A DNA stretch of 64,000 bases from the NCBI RefSeq assembly GCF_000312425.1, contig NZ_HE997181.1, forward strand, positions 3,791,395 through 3,855,394, read 5' to 3'. Source of the DNA: Reyranella massiliensis 521. Lineage in GTDB: Bacteria > Pseudomonadota > Alphaproteobacteria > Reyranellales > Reyranellaceae. Positions 34,707-41,950 of this stretch are shown one piece after another (position 1 is the first letter of the stretch; each line of letters starts with the position of its first letter). Position numbers and translations under genes: made by a program. The notes beneath the pieces were generated by a model. It was given only the letters and a program-made list of their open reading frames with translations. It was not told the origin of the DNA and made no database searches.

Positions 34707-34967
34707 ATAGCCCACGAACTGATGCAGGGTAGTCCGATCGTCACCATTCAGACGGTCTCCGGAAGCTCGGGATTTCCTTTCCCGACCGCCGGCGCGGCGC
34801 TGGAGACCTTGACCGAACTCGGCATCACCCACGAGACGACAGGGCAGATAGCCGGATATACGCTTATCCAGTATCTGGCCCTGCTCGATCGCGGCGCAGA
34901 TCCGATCCTAGCTGAATTGAACTGCTTCAACCCTTACGGTAGGTTAGATCAGCAAGTAAGGTTTTAG
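34707..34967 (+). pseudogene. C-terminal remnant of a Fic family protein
   Basis: The readable frame contains SPIVTIQTVSGSSGFPFPTA, then LTELGITHETTGQIAGYTLI and YLALLDRGADP. This matches the C-terminal winged-helix segment that follows the catalytic domain in many Fic (AMPylating) proteins. The HPFxxGN(G/K) catalytic domain is absent upstream, where the sequence is the operator region of the neighbouring operon. It is therefore a truncated relic, probably left by recombination in the island. Confidence 0.55.
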
Positions 34968-35231
34968 AGCTTTCGATAACACAACGACTCGCTCTTCACG
35001 GCTCAGGCTATCCAGCAACGCCCTGATCATCCCCGCCGCCCTTGGCGGTAAATACACAATTTGAACTTCACCGTTGCTCCTGAGCGCTCGCAACTCGATC
35101 GCGTCACGCTCATCGAGCACGGGCGATGACGCGATTGACCGCCGATCCTGTTCAGCAAGTTCGACGAGTTGGATGACTTCCGCACCCGCGCTCCCCCTTC
35201 GAGATGCAACGCGCTGACGATTCAATATCAT
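34944..35231 (-). CDS. Small protein coupled to the integrase fragment, possible excisionase-antitoxin N-terminal domain
   Basis: The 95-residue protein reads VYLPPRAAGMIRALLDSLSRE and then VVVLSKALKPYLLI to its end. This resembles the N-terminal part of excisionase-type antitoxins, where a similar segment (x-LPPxAxxLL-x-IL) precedes a MerR/excisionase helix-turn-helix. The HTH is missing here, so it may be truncated. Its ATG overlaps the integrase stop (ATGA), consistent with an integrase-associated accessory gene. The assignment is tentative. Confidence 0.45.
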   Translation of the reverse strand: MILNRQRVASRRGSAGAEVIQLVELAEQDRRSIASSPVLDERDAIELRALRSNGEVQIVYLPPRAAGMIRALLDSLSREERVVVLSKALKPYLLI

Positions 35232-35956
35232 GCAGCCAAATGCTCCTCGGGGATCGGGCCATTGTCTGGCGCGCTGCTCATCTTCCTTAGGAACCGAGTC
35301 AAGGTAGACTTCCTCGCACCACGGTCGAGCGAATAGGACGTCTGCTTGAACTCCACACCGTCAAGGAGGCCTTCGATATAGCCAGAGATCGTATCGGCCG
35401 CCATGATCAACGCCGCGTCTAGAGTATGGATATATTTGCTGGTGACCGAGCCTCGCGAGTGGCCGATCAATGCTGCGATAGTGGACTCTGTAAATCCAAG
35501 GTCGTTGGCTACACTCGCAAAGCTATGCCGAAGGACATGCGGCGTGACATCCGCCAAGCCCGTATTCCGGAAAATTTTCTCCCAGTGATTGGGAAAGCTG
35601 CCGAAAGAGTTGTCCTCCTCGCCTCCTGGAAACACGTAAGTCTTTGAAATCCTCGCGCCGCGCTCCTCAAGATATTCCACGACAGGCAGGCCGATCGGTC
35701 GGATAGACGCCCCCTCCTTGCTGTCGGCCAGTCGCAAACAGCTTGCTTCAATATCGACTTCTTCCCAGCGGAGCGCGATCATCTCCGACCGACGACATCC
35801 GGTCAGCGCGAGTTGTCGGATGATCTCCACCGTCATCCCATACCTGTCATTCTTGCTCGCCGTACGAAGTATGGAAGCGCACGCCGCCGACGTCGATGTC
35901 CAGGGGGCGGAAGCCCGGAAAGAACGACGCCGCCGCGTCGATGCCAGTACTATCAA
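35228..35956 (-). pseudogene. Tyrosine recombinase (integrase) lacking its N-terminal domain
   Basis: The frame keeps a complete catalytic domain: arginine in TGCRRSEMIALRW, lysine region SKEGASIRPIGL, HVLRHSFASVAND, the histidine in LIGHSRGSVTSKYIHT and the tyrosine in the same segment. The core-binding N-terminal domain is missing. The first ~35 codons of this frame are an out-of-frame reading of an alpha/beta-hydrolase gene start. The gene was therefore beheaded by recombination near 35,850 and is probably inactive. It is the likely relic of the integrase that mobilised the island. Confidence 0.8.
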
Positions 35957-36017
35957 CGGCTGAAAGATTTGCAGGACTGTGTTGTCGATCCAAGCTCACG
36001 GTTATCTTCTCAGCCAT
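35847..36017 (-). pseudogene. 5' fragment of an alpha/beta hydrolase gene fused to the integrase relic
   Basis: This 56-codon frame begins with an ATG overlapping the stop of the hydrolase gene at 36010 and reads MAEKITVSLDRQ, then FFPGFRPLDIDVGGVRFHTS, stopping soon after. The FFPGF...DVGGVxxH pattern is the start of dehalogenase-type alpha/beta hydrolases, just before the strand leading to HGxP. The rest of that gene is missing, replaced by the integrase catalytic domain in another frame. It marks a precise recombination junction. Confidence 0.65.
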
Positions 36018-36984
36018 TGTTTGCTGCCGTCACGAATGCCGCAAGTTCTTGTCCATAGCGCACTGGCTCCTCGTAAAAGGGGCTGTGTCCGCTCTCGGAG
36101 AAGAGTGACAGCCGGCTGTTTGCGTGAATGGACTTGATCCGTTCCGACATCGCGACGCGAACCAGCCGGTCGTGGACGCCATGCGTCAGCAGGATCGGGC
36201 CAGCATAGGCTTTGAAGACGGGCTCGAGATCGGATGTCTGCGTTTTGATGAAACCCTCGTTTACCGCGCGGGCCGTCATGCCGTTGATGACCAGCATGCG
36301 TTGCATCTCCGCCGCGGTCGGCGGCTGATGGAAGCAGGCGGCGAGGAAGTCGACCGTGGCCGCGGTGCGTTCTGCCAGATCGTGCGAGGTGCATGTGCGC
36401 GTGAAGGTCGCCGCCTCGTCGGTGAGGAGATCCTGCGACAGCTTGGTGACGGCGTCGACCAGATTGACGCCGGCAACTGCAGAGCCTCCGTATTTGCGCA
36501 GATAGGCGCCAACCACGAAACCACCGAGCGACCAACCGACCAGCACCGGCCGGCGAAGCCTCGCGCCTGCGATCACGGCGGCAACGTCGTCTGCCCATCG
36601 ATCCGCATCAGAATAGGCATCGAACGAGGTCGGCTTGTCGGAATCGCCATGGCCACGCAGATCGAAGCCGACCATGCGAAATCCCGCCAGCGCGGGATCA
36701 GCGAACTGCTTCTGCCAACTCAAACGGCTCTGACGCAGGCCGTGGATGAACAGGATCTCGGGTGATTGGCTGTCGCCTTGCGCCTCACCAGCCAGCATCA
36801 CGCCATCCGTCGAGCGGACGGCAAATGGCTCACGCGCAGCTGCGGGCACTCCATCCGCGGATGAGCCGGGGGCAGCGTTGCTCCTAGATGCCGCATGAGC
36901 TTGAGGTGCCGCATAGGCGGCCTTGATGGCCAGGGTGGCAATGCCGGCTGCGCCGGCGAGGAAGGTACGTCTTGAGTGGTTCAT
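36010..36984 (-). CDS. Tat-exported alpha/beta hydrolase
   Basis: This 324-residue protein has a twin-arginine signal (HSRRTFLAGAAGIATLA). The mature domain shows FIHGLRQSRLSW, the nucleophile elbow GWSLGGFVVG, the acid in GVHDRLVR and the histidine in SGHSPFYEE, a complete triad in the chloroperoxidase/epoxide-hydrolase style. It is divergent from a TetR regulator with two operator-like repeats between them. TetR probably represses it and is relieved by the substrate. A second hydrolase gene once followed it directly (fragment at 35847). Confidence 0.87.
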   Translation of the reverse strand: MNHSRRTFLAGAAGIATLAIKAAYAAPQAHAASRSNAAPGSSADGVPAAAREPFAVRSTDGVMLAGEAQGDSQSPEILFIHGLRQSRLSWQKQFADPALAGFRMVGFDLRGHGDSDKPTSFDAYSDADRWADDVAAVIAGARLRRPVLVGWSLGGFVVGAYLRKYGGSAVAGVNLVDAVTKLSQDLLTDEAATFTRTCTSHDLAERTAATVDFLAACFHQPPTAAEMQRMLVINGMTARAVNEGFIKTQTSDLEPVFKAYAGPILLTHGVHDRLVRVAMSERIKSIHANSRLSLFSESGHSPFYEEPVRYGQELAAFVTAANNG

Positions 36985-37004
36985 GCGTATTGTTCCATGT
37001 TGTT

Positions 37005-37016
37005 TAGTGAACGCTA
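37005..37016. promoter_or_regulatory. TetR operator-like repeat 1
   Basis: TAGTGAACGCTA is an imperfect palindrome that matches the second site TAGTGTTCACTA in its arms with one mismatch. It lies between the divergent hydrolase and TetR genes, nearer the hydrolase start. Two similar half-site pairs in one divergent region suggest a TetR dimer at each promoter. Confidence 0.55.
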
Positions 37017-37028
37017 TTTAATTCTCTC

Positions 37029-37065
37029 TTGACTCGGTCTGTCAAGGGTTGTTTAGTGTTCACTA
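37029..37065 (+). promoter_or_regulatory. Promoter and operator of the tetR gene, apparently leaderless
   Basis: A -35 TTGACT (37029-37034) and a -10 TTTAGT (37052-37057) are separated by 17 bp. The palindrome TAGTGTTCACTA (37054-37065) covers the -10 box and its last base is the A of the start ATG. The expected transcription start therefore falls at or next to the start codon, and no Shine-Dalgarno sequence is present. The transcript is probably leaderless, and TetR bound here would block its own promoter. Confidence 0.6.
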
Positions 37066-37682
37066 TGGAACGAGATACAAAATCGCGCGGTGGGCGCCCC
37101 TGGAGTTTTGACCGGGATAAGGCGGTCGAGACCGCGATGAGGCTGTTCTGGCGTTACGGCTATGAGGGGGTGTCGATCGGCGATCTCACGAAGGAGATCG
37201 GGATAGCGCCCCCAAGCCTCTACACTGCATTTGGCAGCAAGGCGGAGCTCTATCGGGAAGCGGTTACCCGCTATGAAGAGACGCTCGGATGCCTTGACGT
37301 GGCGTCTGTCAAATCGGCAGGGTCGCTGGCGGAGGCGGTGCGAGTATTGCTCGAGGGAGCCGTGAGAGCCGTAACAGACCCTCACCTTGAGCGTGGCTGT
37401 ATGATCTCAAGCGGCATGATTGCATGTCACCCGGAGCATACGTCGCTCGCCCGCGACGCGGCCGCGCGGCGTGATGCTATGCGCCAGCGGATCGCGGAAG
37501 CGCTCCAGTCCTTTGCCGGCGCAGACGAGGTTCGGCGTTTGGCGCGCCATCTGGCTGCCGTCATGCAGGGGATTTCGATCCAGGCGCGGGACGGTAGCGA
37601 GCCAACAGAGCTGGAGGAGATCGTTGAAGACGTGGTGGCGGGCGTCGCAGCACGGCTTCCCAAGGACGCGCGAAAACATTGA
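37065..37682 (+). CDS. TetR/AcrR family transcriptional regulator
   Basis: The protein has 205 residues. The helix-turn-helix is AMRLFWRYGYEGVSIGDLTK followed by IGIAPPSLYTAFGSKAELYR, typical of the YP/AcrR-like group that controls oxidoreductases and hydrolases. The C-terminal ligand domain contains CMISSGMIACHPEH with two cysteines. The ATG at 37065 is chosen because a TTG at 37029 would overlap the -35 box. It is divergent from the Tat-exported hydrolase gene. Confidence 0.88.
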   Translation: MERDTKSRGGRPWSFDRDKAVETAMRLFWRYGYEGVSIGDLTKEIGIAPPSLYTAFGSKAELYREAVTRYEETLGCLDVASVKSAGSLAEAVRVLLEGAVRAVTDPHLERGCMISSGMIACHPEHTSLARDAAARRDAMRQRIAEALQSFAGADEVRRLARHLAAVMQGISIQARDGSEPTELEEIVEDVVAGVAARLPKDARKH

Positions 37683-37769
37683 TGGAGCTCGAAGTGCAGC
37701 CAAGCCCAGAATCGGCAGGACTGGCGGAGCACAAGGATTTCGAACAACTGCTGCCGGACCATCGTCCGG

Positions 37770-38009
37770 TCAATCCTGGTCGGATTGAGAGATGATGTCC
37801 TCGGAAATCTCCTGCCGCAGCTTTGGTTCGTTTGCGAGTCGACGTCCGAGCGCCGCGATGAAGGCATCATAGCGCTCGCGCGCCTTGGCACGGGCGGCCT
37901 GGGCAGCGGGCTCGGGCAATACCGGCGTTGTTGCCAGCCAGAAGCGGACAAAGATCGCCAGCGTCTCGACGGCGACGGGCGCAGTGCCCGTGACATGCTC
38001 GACGTCCTC
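37770..38009 (-). pseudogene. C-terminal fragment of an ICE ribbon-helix-helix protein
   Basis: The frame contains FVRFWLATTPVLPEPAAQAA and GRRLANEPKLRQEISEDI. This is nearly the same as the C-terminal half of the RHH protein encoded at 59352-59801 (FIKFWLATTPALPEPAAHAA, GRRLAQGPKLRQEISEDI). The N-terminal RHH domain is missing. It shows that a second, related conjugative element once lay here or that part of this element was duplicated. Confidence 0.75.
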
Positions 38010-38125
38010 GTCGAGGGGCAGATCCTTCACAGCAGTGCCTACCGGCCAGCAATTCGGACTGGCTCGTGAGCTGCCCCTCATCGTGACTGAACTCACCGCG
38101 AAATTCCGACGCGAATCGTGTCCAT

Positions 38126-38587
38126 CTATTTCGAGACGCAAATTTTTTTGTCGCTTTCTCGACGCTTGGCTAATGCCTCTTCGAAGTCCTTTGCCAAATC
38201 CGAAACGGTGATCATCTGGAAACGCTTCATGAGCAGCGCTTCCGCTTCGCTTAATGTTTTCTCCATTCGTGCGTCAACTGCCTGCTCGACGACGCATTGT
38301 GGCTGATCTCGATGGGGGCCGATATTGAATAATGGAGGCCCGCCAACTGCCTCATAGACGTCCAGAAGCGTGATTGCGTCTAGTCCACGGGTTAACTCCC
38401 AGCCGCCGTTATGACCTTTCGCCGAAGTCATAACTCCCTTCTCCCTCAGGCCAGCCATCATACGACGCACCACTACGGGATTTGTCCCGAGCATCTTGGC
38501 GATGTCTTCCGACGTTGCCCGTTTCACGTGCTTTCCCATATGGATGAGTACATGGAGCATGCGGGACATGCGATTGTCGCGAGGCAT
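38126..38587 (-). CDS. Rrf2 family transcriptional regulator
   Basis: The 153-residue protein has an Rrf2 winged helix (MLHVLIHMGKHVKRATSEDI, then GTNPVVVRRMMAGLREKGVM, then GHNGGWELTR). It has a single cysteine (PQCVVEQ) instead of the three iron-sulfur ligands of IscR, so it is of the YwnA/thiol-sensor type. It is divergent from a thioredoxin-reductase-like gene, and the ACTTAC/GTAAGT repeat between them may be its site. It likely senses oxidative or electrophile stress and represses that flavoprotein. Confidence 0.88.
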   Translation of the reverse strand: MPRDNRMSRMLHVLIHMGKHVKRATSEDIAKMLGTNPVVVRRMMAGLREKGVMTSAKGHNGGWELTRGLDAITLLDVYEAVGGPPLFNIGPHRDQPQCVVEQAVDARMEKTLSEAEALLMKRFQMITVSDLAKDFEEALAKRRESDKKICVSK

Positions 38588-38714
38588 CGATCCTATCCTT
38601 TCAAACTTACGAAGCTATCACCTTACCTATCACGTAACAATGTAAGTTGTATGAGTTGACGGCCGCCGGAGTGTCTCGTAACATTCAAAGGTGCGTACTG
38701 CGGAGCGTTCACTC

Positions 38715-39626
38715 ATGGATTTCGAAATCATCATCATTGGCGGAAGCTTTGCTGGCCAAGCCGCAGCGCTGCAACTGGCGCGGGCGCGACGCCGAGTCCT
38801 GCTTATCGACGGGGGGCAGCCCCGCAATCGGTTCGCTCAATCGTCACACGGCTTTCTGGGGCAGGATGGACAGGCACCATCTGCAATCATAGCAACAGCA
38901 AAGAAGCAGCTTGCCAAATACCGGACCGTAGAGCATTGCGAAGGGCGCGCAACCAAAGCCAGGGCGGTCCACGATGGGTTCCGGGTTCTGCTCGGAGATG
39001 GCAGTGAAGTAACCAGCAGTCGGATCATTTTGGCAACCGGAGTGCGAGATGCTTTGCCGGATATTTCCGGCGTGAAGGACCGATGGGGCTCAAGCGTTCT
39101 GCATTGCCCCTACTGTCATGGATATGAGTTGAACGAGCGACCCGTTGGGGTTCTGGCGTCAAGCGAGATAGCCTTTCACCAAGCTATGCTGGTGCCGGAC
39201 TGGGGACCGACGACCCTGTTCACGCAAGGCATCTTCACACCGACGCCGGAGCAGGAAGCGCAGCTTGTCGCTCGTGGCGTAACGATCGAACCTACACCGA
39301 TTGCAGAGCTTCTCGGGACCAGCCCAGCACTCGAAGCGGTGCGGCTTTCCGACGGCAGAACCGTTGCGATCTCTGGCCTCTTCATAGCGCCACGGACCGA
39401 ACTAACAAGTGATTTGGCAGCGCAGCTTGGCTGCAAACTCGAGGCTGGGCCGTTGGGCCCATTTATCGATGTAGACTTGCGGCAGCAGAGTTCCGTACCC
39501 GGCGTCTTCGCGGCGGGAGATGTCGCCAGCCCTATTGCAAACGCAACGATGGCTGCTGCCGCCGGCGCCATGGCCGCAGGCAGTGCTCATCACTCATTGA
39601 TCTACGGTGCCGGGGAGCACGCATAA
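38715..39626 (+). CDS. Thioredoxin reductase-like FAD/NAD(P) oxidoreductase
   Basis: The protein has 303 residues. It shows the FAD motif EIIIIGGSFAGQAAALQLA, the redox-active CPYCHGYE (CxxC) and the second FAD motif VFAAGDVASP. The NADP-binding GxGxxA motif is degraded (VGVLASSEIAF), suggesting ferredoxin- or flavin-dependent reduction rather than NADPH. A GGAG lies nine bases before the ATG; a GTG at 38691 is the alternative start. The last few codons run into IS110-like debris. Controlled by the divergent Rrf2 protein. Confidence 0.87.
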   Translation: MDFEIIIIGGSFAGQAAALQLARARRRVLLIDGGQPRNRFAQSSHGFLGQDGQAPSAIIATAKKQLAKYRTVEHCEGRATKARAVHDGFRVLLGDGSEVTSSRIILATGVRDALPDISGVKDRWGSSVLHCPYCHGYELNERPVGVLASSEIAFHQAMLVPDWGPTTLFTQGIFTPTPEQEAQLVARGVTIEPTPIAELLGTSPALEAVRLSDGRTVAISGLFIAPRTELTSDLAAQLGCKLEAGPLGPFIDVDLRQQSSVPGVFAAGDVASPIANATMAAAAGAMAAGSAHHSLIYGAGEHA

Positions 39627-39738
39627 CGGCGCAGGATCCCGCGGATGCTGAGCTCGACATCGAGCAGTTTGCCCTGCAGCAGCTGGCGGCCAGCCAGCAG
39701 GGACCGTGCCGTCTGGGCGTCTGCCGACTCGGCAGCCA
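39606..39738 (-). mobile_element. IS110 family transposase fragment
   Basis: The reverse strand reads ADAQTARSLLAGRQLLQGK, then LLDVELSIRGILRRYACSP, without a start or end. This matches the region between the DEDD catalytic and C-terminal domains of IS110-type transposases. It is a fragment only, overlapping the 3' end of the oxidoreductase gene and abutting an IS256-type fragment. Confidence 0.7.
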
Positions 39739-39785
39739 CCAGGCGATGCCATCCCAATGGCGGCCACGCGCTGGTCGCCTCGGTC

Positions 39786-40200
39786 TATCTGGTCGGCACC
39801 AACACGCGCCGGGTGCGCCGGGCGCTTGTCGCCCTGTTCGGGAGCGCCGTCGACAAGGACGTCGTCAGCCGGACTTGGCGCAAGGTCAGGAGCGATTGGG
39901 ATGCTTGGAACGCCCGCCCGCGTGCCAACGAGCCGATCATGCGCCTGATCCTCGACGGGAGGGTGGTTCGGGTCAGGCTCTACGAAAAGCGCCCGCACGA
40001 CCAACGCCATCGAACGCCCGCACGAGGAATTCAAACGACGCATCAAACTGCAGACCGTGCTGCCTTCGGCCGACACGGCGGTCATGCTATGCTGGGTGCT
40101 GATGGCGTCTGGGGCAAATCTCAATGCGAAAGATCGGCGGATGGGCGACCCTTGGCGCACCTCTCGCTCAACCGATCGACCTCACCGCTTGAACCGATAG
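39786..40200 (+). pseudogene. IS256 family transposase remnant with internal deletion and frameshift
   Basis: From 39786 one frame reads VYLVGTNTRRVRRALVALFG, then VVSRTWRKVRSDWDAW, the Mutator-type N-terminal part. From 40000 another frame reads TNAIERPHEEFKRRIKLQTV, then VLMASGANLNAKDRRMGD to a TAG, the conserved C-terminal part. The central DDE region is missing. This is a dead, scrambled copy. Confidence 0.8.
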
Positions 40201-40374
40201 TCTTAGCCGACCGGAGGCCGCTCGGCAAAATTCCAACACTATCCGCGACGGCGCCCCGATCTCCCGGTTCATCGAGCATGTTCGCAATGCTTGTACAAAC
40301 CGACCTTGGGGCGCGCCAAATCGTGGCTGGAGGATTTTCTGACCAGAAGAAACTAGATATCGAGGAGTATCGGA

Positions 40375-40782
40375 ATGTTCGACACCAAGATTGCTATCAT
40401 TGTTCGTGACGATCTTGCCAGTTGGCAAAAGCTTAACGTCACAGCTTTTCTGACCAGTGGAATTGTCGCCCAGGCTCCTGGGCTGATCGGCGAGCCCTAC
40501 ATCGACTCTACAGGCTCCGCTTTCAATCCGATGGTGCGCCAACCGATGGTGGTCTTGTCTGCCAGCCAGGATGCGTTGAGAACGATCTGTAAACGGGCGA
40601 TCGAAAGAGGGATAAGAATTTCGACCTATATCGAAGAGATGTTCTTGACTGGTCATGATGCAGCGAACCGGGATGTGTTCGCCAAGTTTTCACTGCCTGA
40701 GGCAGCCATTGTCGGCGCCGCATTGCATGCCGAAAAGAAGTTGGTCGACAAGATCACCAAGGGCGCCAAATTGCATTCTTGA
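40375..40782 (+). CDS. DUF2000 family protein
   Basis: The 135-residue protein matches the DUF2000 pattern from start to end: KIAIIVRDDLASWQKLNVTA, LIGEPYIDSTGSAFNPM, YIEEMFLTGHDAANRDVFA and KKLVDKITKGAKLHS. These proteins are related to the peptidyl-tRNA hydrolase PTH2 fold, but their function is unknown. GGAGTATCGG precedes the ATG. It follows insertion-sequence debris and stands alone. Confidence 0.85.
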   Translation: MFDTKIAIIVRDDLASWQKLNVTAFLTSGIVAQAPGLIGEPYIDSTGSAFNPMVRQPMVVLSASQDALRTICKRAIERGIRISTYIEEMFLTGHDAANRDVFAKFSLPEAAIVGAALHAEKKLVDKITKGAKLHS

Positions 40783-40784
40783 CA

Positions 40785-40846
40785 CGCCCTGACGGACAAT
40801 TGGCGGCGTTTACATTGCCCGCATAAGTCAGGGCGCGATTCGCGCC
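40785..40846. repeat. Inverted repeats downstream of the DUF2000 gene
   Basis: CGCCCTGAC (40785-40793) and GTCAGGGCG (40827-40835) form a perfect nine-base inverted repeat, and GGCGCGATTCGCGCC (40832-40846) forms a short hairpin. There is no T-run, so a simple rho-independent terminator is not supported. They may be an insertion-sequence end or a regulatory hairpin. The rest of the interval up to 41112 (about 270 bases) shows no gene I can support. Confidence 0.4.
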
Positions 40847-41112
40847 TTGACGTAGCAATATGGAGCGGAAGATCCCGATGTAGTGAAGGCTGGCTGCTCG
40901 TTCTGCTGCCCAAGCCGCTCGCGGAAACCTTGAACCAGCACGGTCATGTTCTGAACCGCAGCGGATTCTCCAGAGGCCCTCTCGCTTGAGTCATCCGCGA
41001 CGGTCGTCGAGGTGCGGCGACCCGTGTTTGACCAACAAGGATACTCAGGAATTGGGGCTTCGGGAAACCCAGGGGGCGGTTCATCTCGCTAAGGGGGAGC
41101 ACAGGATTCCCG

Positions 41113-41931
41113 TTAGATTCCTAGGCGTTTGCCCGCGGCTTGTGCGGCAGCTCGAGCCTGTCGGTCCATCCCGGCACGCCGCTTGCGCATCTCCGCAACA
41201 CGCTCTGGCCCGGCTTCCTTTGGCGTGCCATTCGAGAATGGCGGTTCGGGTGCATATTCGAGAATGAGCTGGACGCGACGCGCGGCTTCCTCGCCCCTCA
41301 TCTCACCAGACAGTGCCAACGCGAAGTCCAGTCCTGCAGTCGCGCCGGCTCCGGTCATTCGGTTACGATCACGCACAACGCGCTTATCGACATGGCGCGC
41401 GCCGAGCAGCGGCAGAAGGTCGGTTACGGTCCAGTTGGCGGTCGCATCGTATCCTTTGAGAAGACCCGCCGCCCCAATCAGGAGCCCACCCGTACAAACG
41501 CTGGTGACCCATTTTGCTCGTGCACCGCGATCCGCGAGAAACGCCAACACCTCCGGGTCGCTCATGCAGTCGATCGTGCCCATTAGGCCGCCCGGGACGA
41601 ACAGGACATCAAGGTCTCGTGGGCATTCCTCAAACGTCTGCGTCGCCTGAATCGGGATCCCCAGTTCCGTTGTGACGGATGTCTTGTCTTTCCACACCAA
41701 CTGAACGTTGAAGCGCATGATATTGAACACACTCATCGGGCCGATGAGATCAATCGCGACCATCTTGGGATGGATCAGCATTGCCACCTTCGGTGCATCC
41801 GGCGGAATTTCCATCATCGCACGCCGTTGATCACTGGCGGGTTTGTCGTCGGCTGCAGCTGAGAAAGCTGTGCCAGTTGCAAGAAGACTGCTGAGCGTGA
41901 GAAGGGTGCGTCGGTCTATTGCCTTGATCAT
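41113..41931 (-). CDS. Exported DJ-1/PfpI family protein, isonitrile hydratase-like
   Basis: The 272-residue protein has an N-terminal export signal with twin arginines (IDRRTLLTLSSLLATG). The DJ-1 core resembles Pseudomonas isonitrile hydratase InhA. An aspartate lies in AIDLIGPMSVF, LDVLFVPGG precedes the elbow, and the nucleophile cysteine with adjacent threonine lies in VTSVCTGGLLIGAAGLLKG; RVQLILEYAPEPPF lies near the end. InhA hydrates isonitriles to N-formamides in the cytoplasm, so an exported form is unusual. It follows the TonB receptor gene in the same direction. Confidence 0.85.
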   Translation of the reverse strand: MIKAIDRRTLLTLSSLLATGTAFSAAADDKPASDQRRAMMEIPPDAPKVAMLIHPKMVAIDLIGPMSVFNIMRFNVQLVWKDKTSVTTELGIPIQATQTFEECPRDLDVLFVPGGLMGTIDCMSDPEVLAFLADRGARAKWVTSVCTGGLLIGAAGLLKGYDATANWTVTDLLPLLGARHVDKRVVRDRNRMTGAGATAGLDFALALSGEMRGEEAARRVQLILEYAPEPPFSNGTPKEAGPERVAEMRKRRAGMDRQARAAAQAAGKRLGI

Positions 41932-41950
41932 AGTTTTGACTCCGTTCTAT

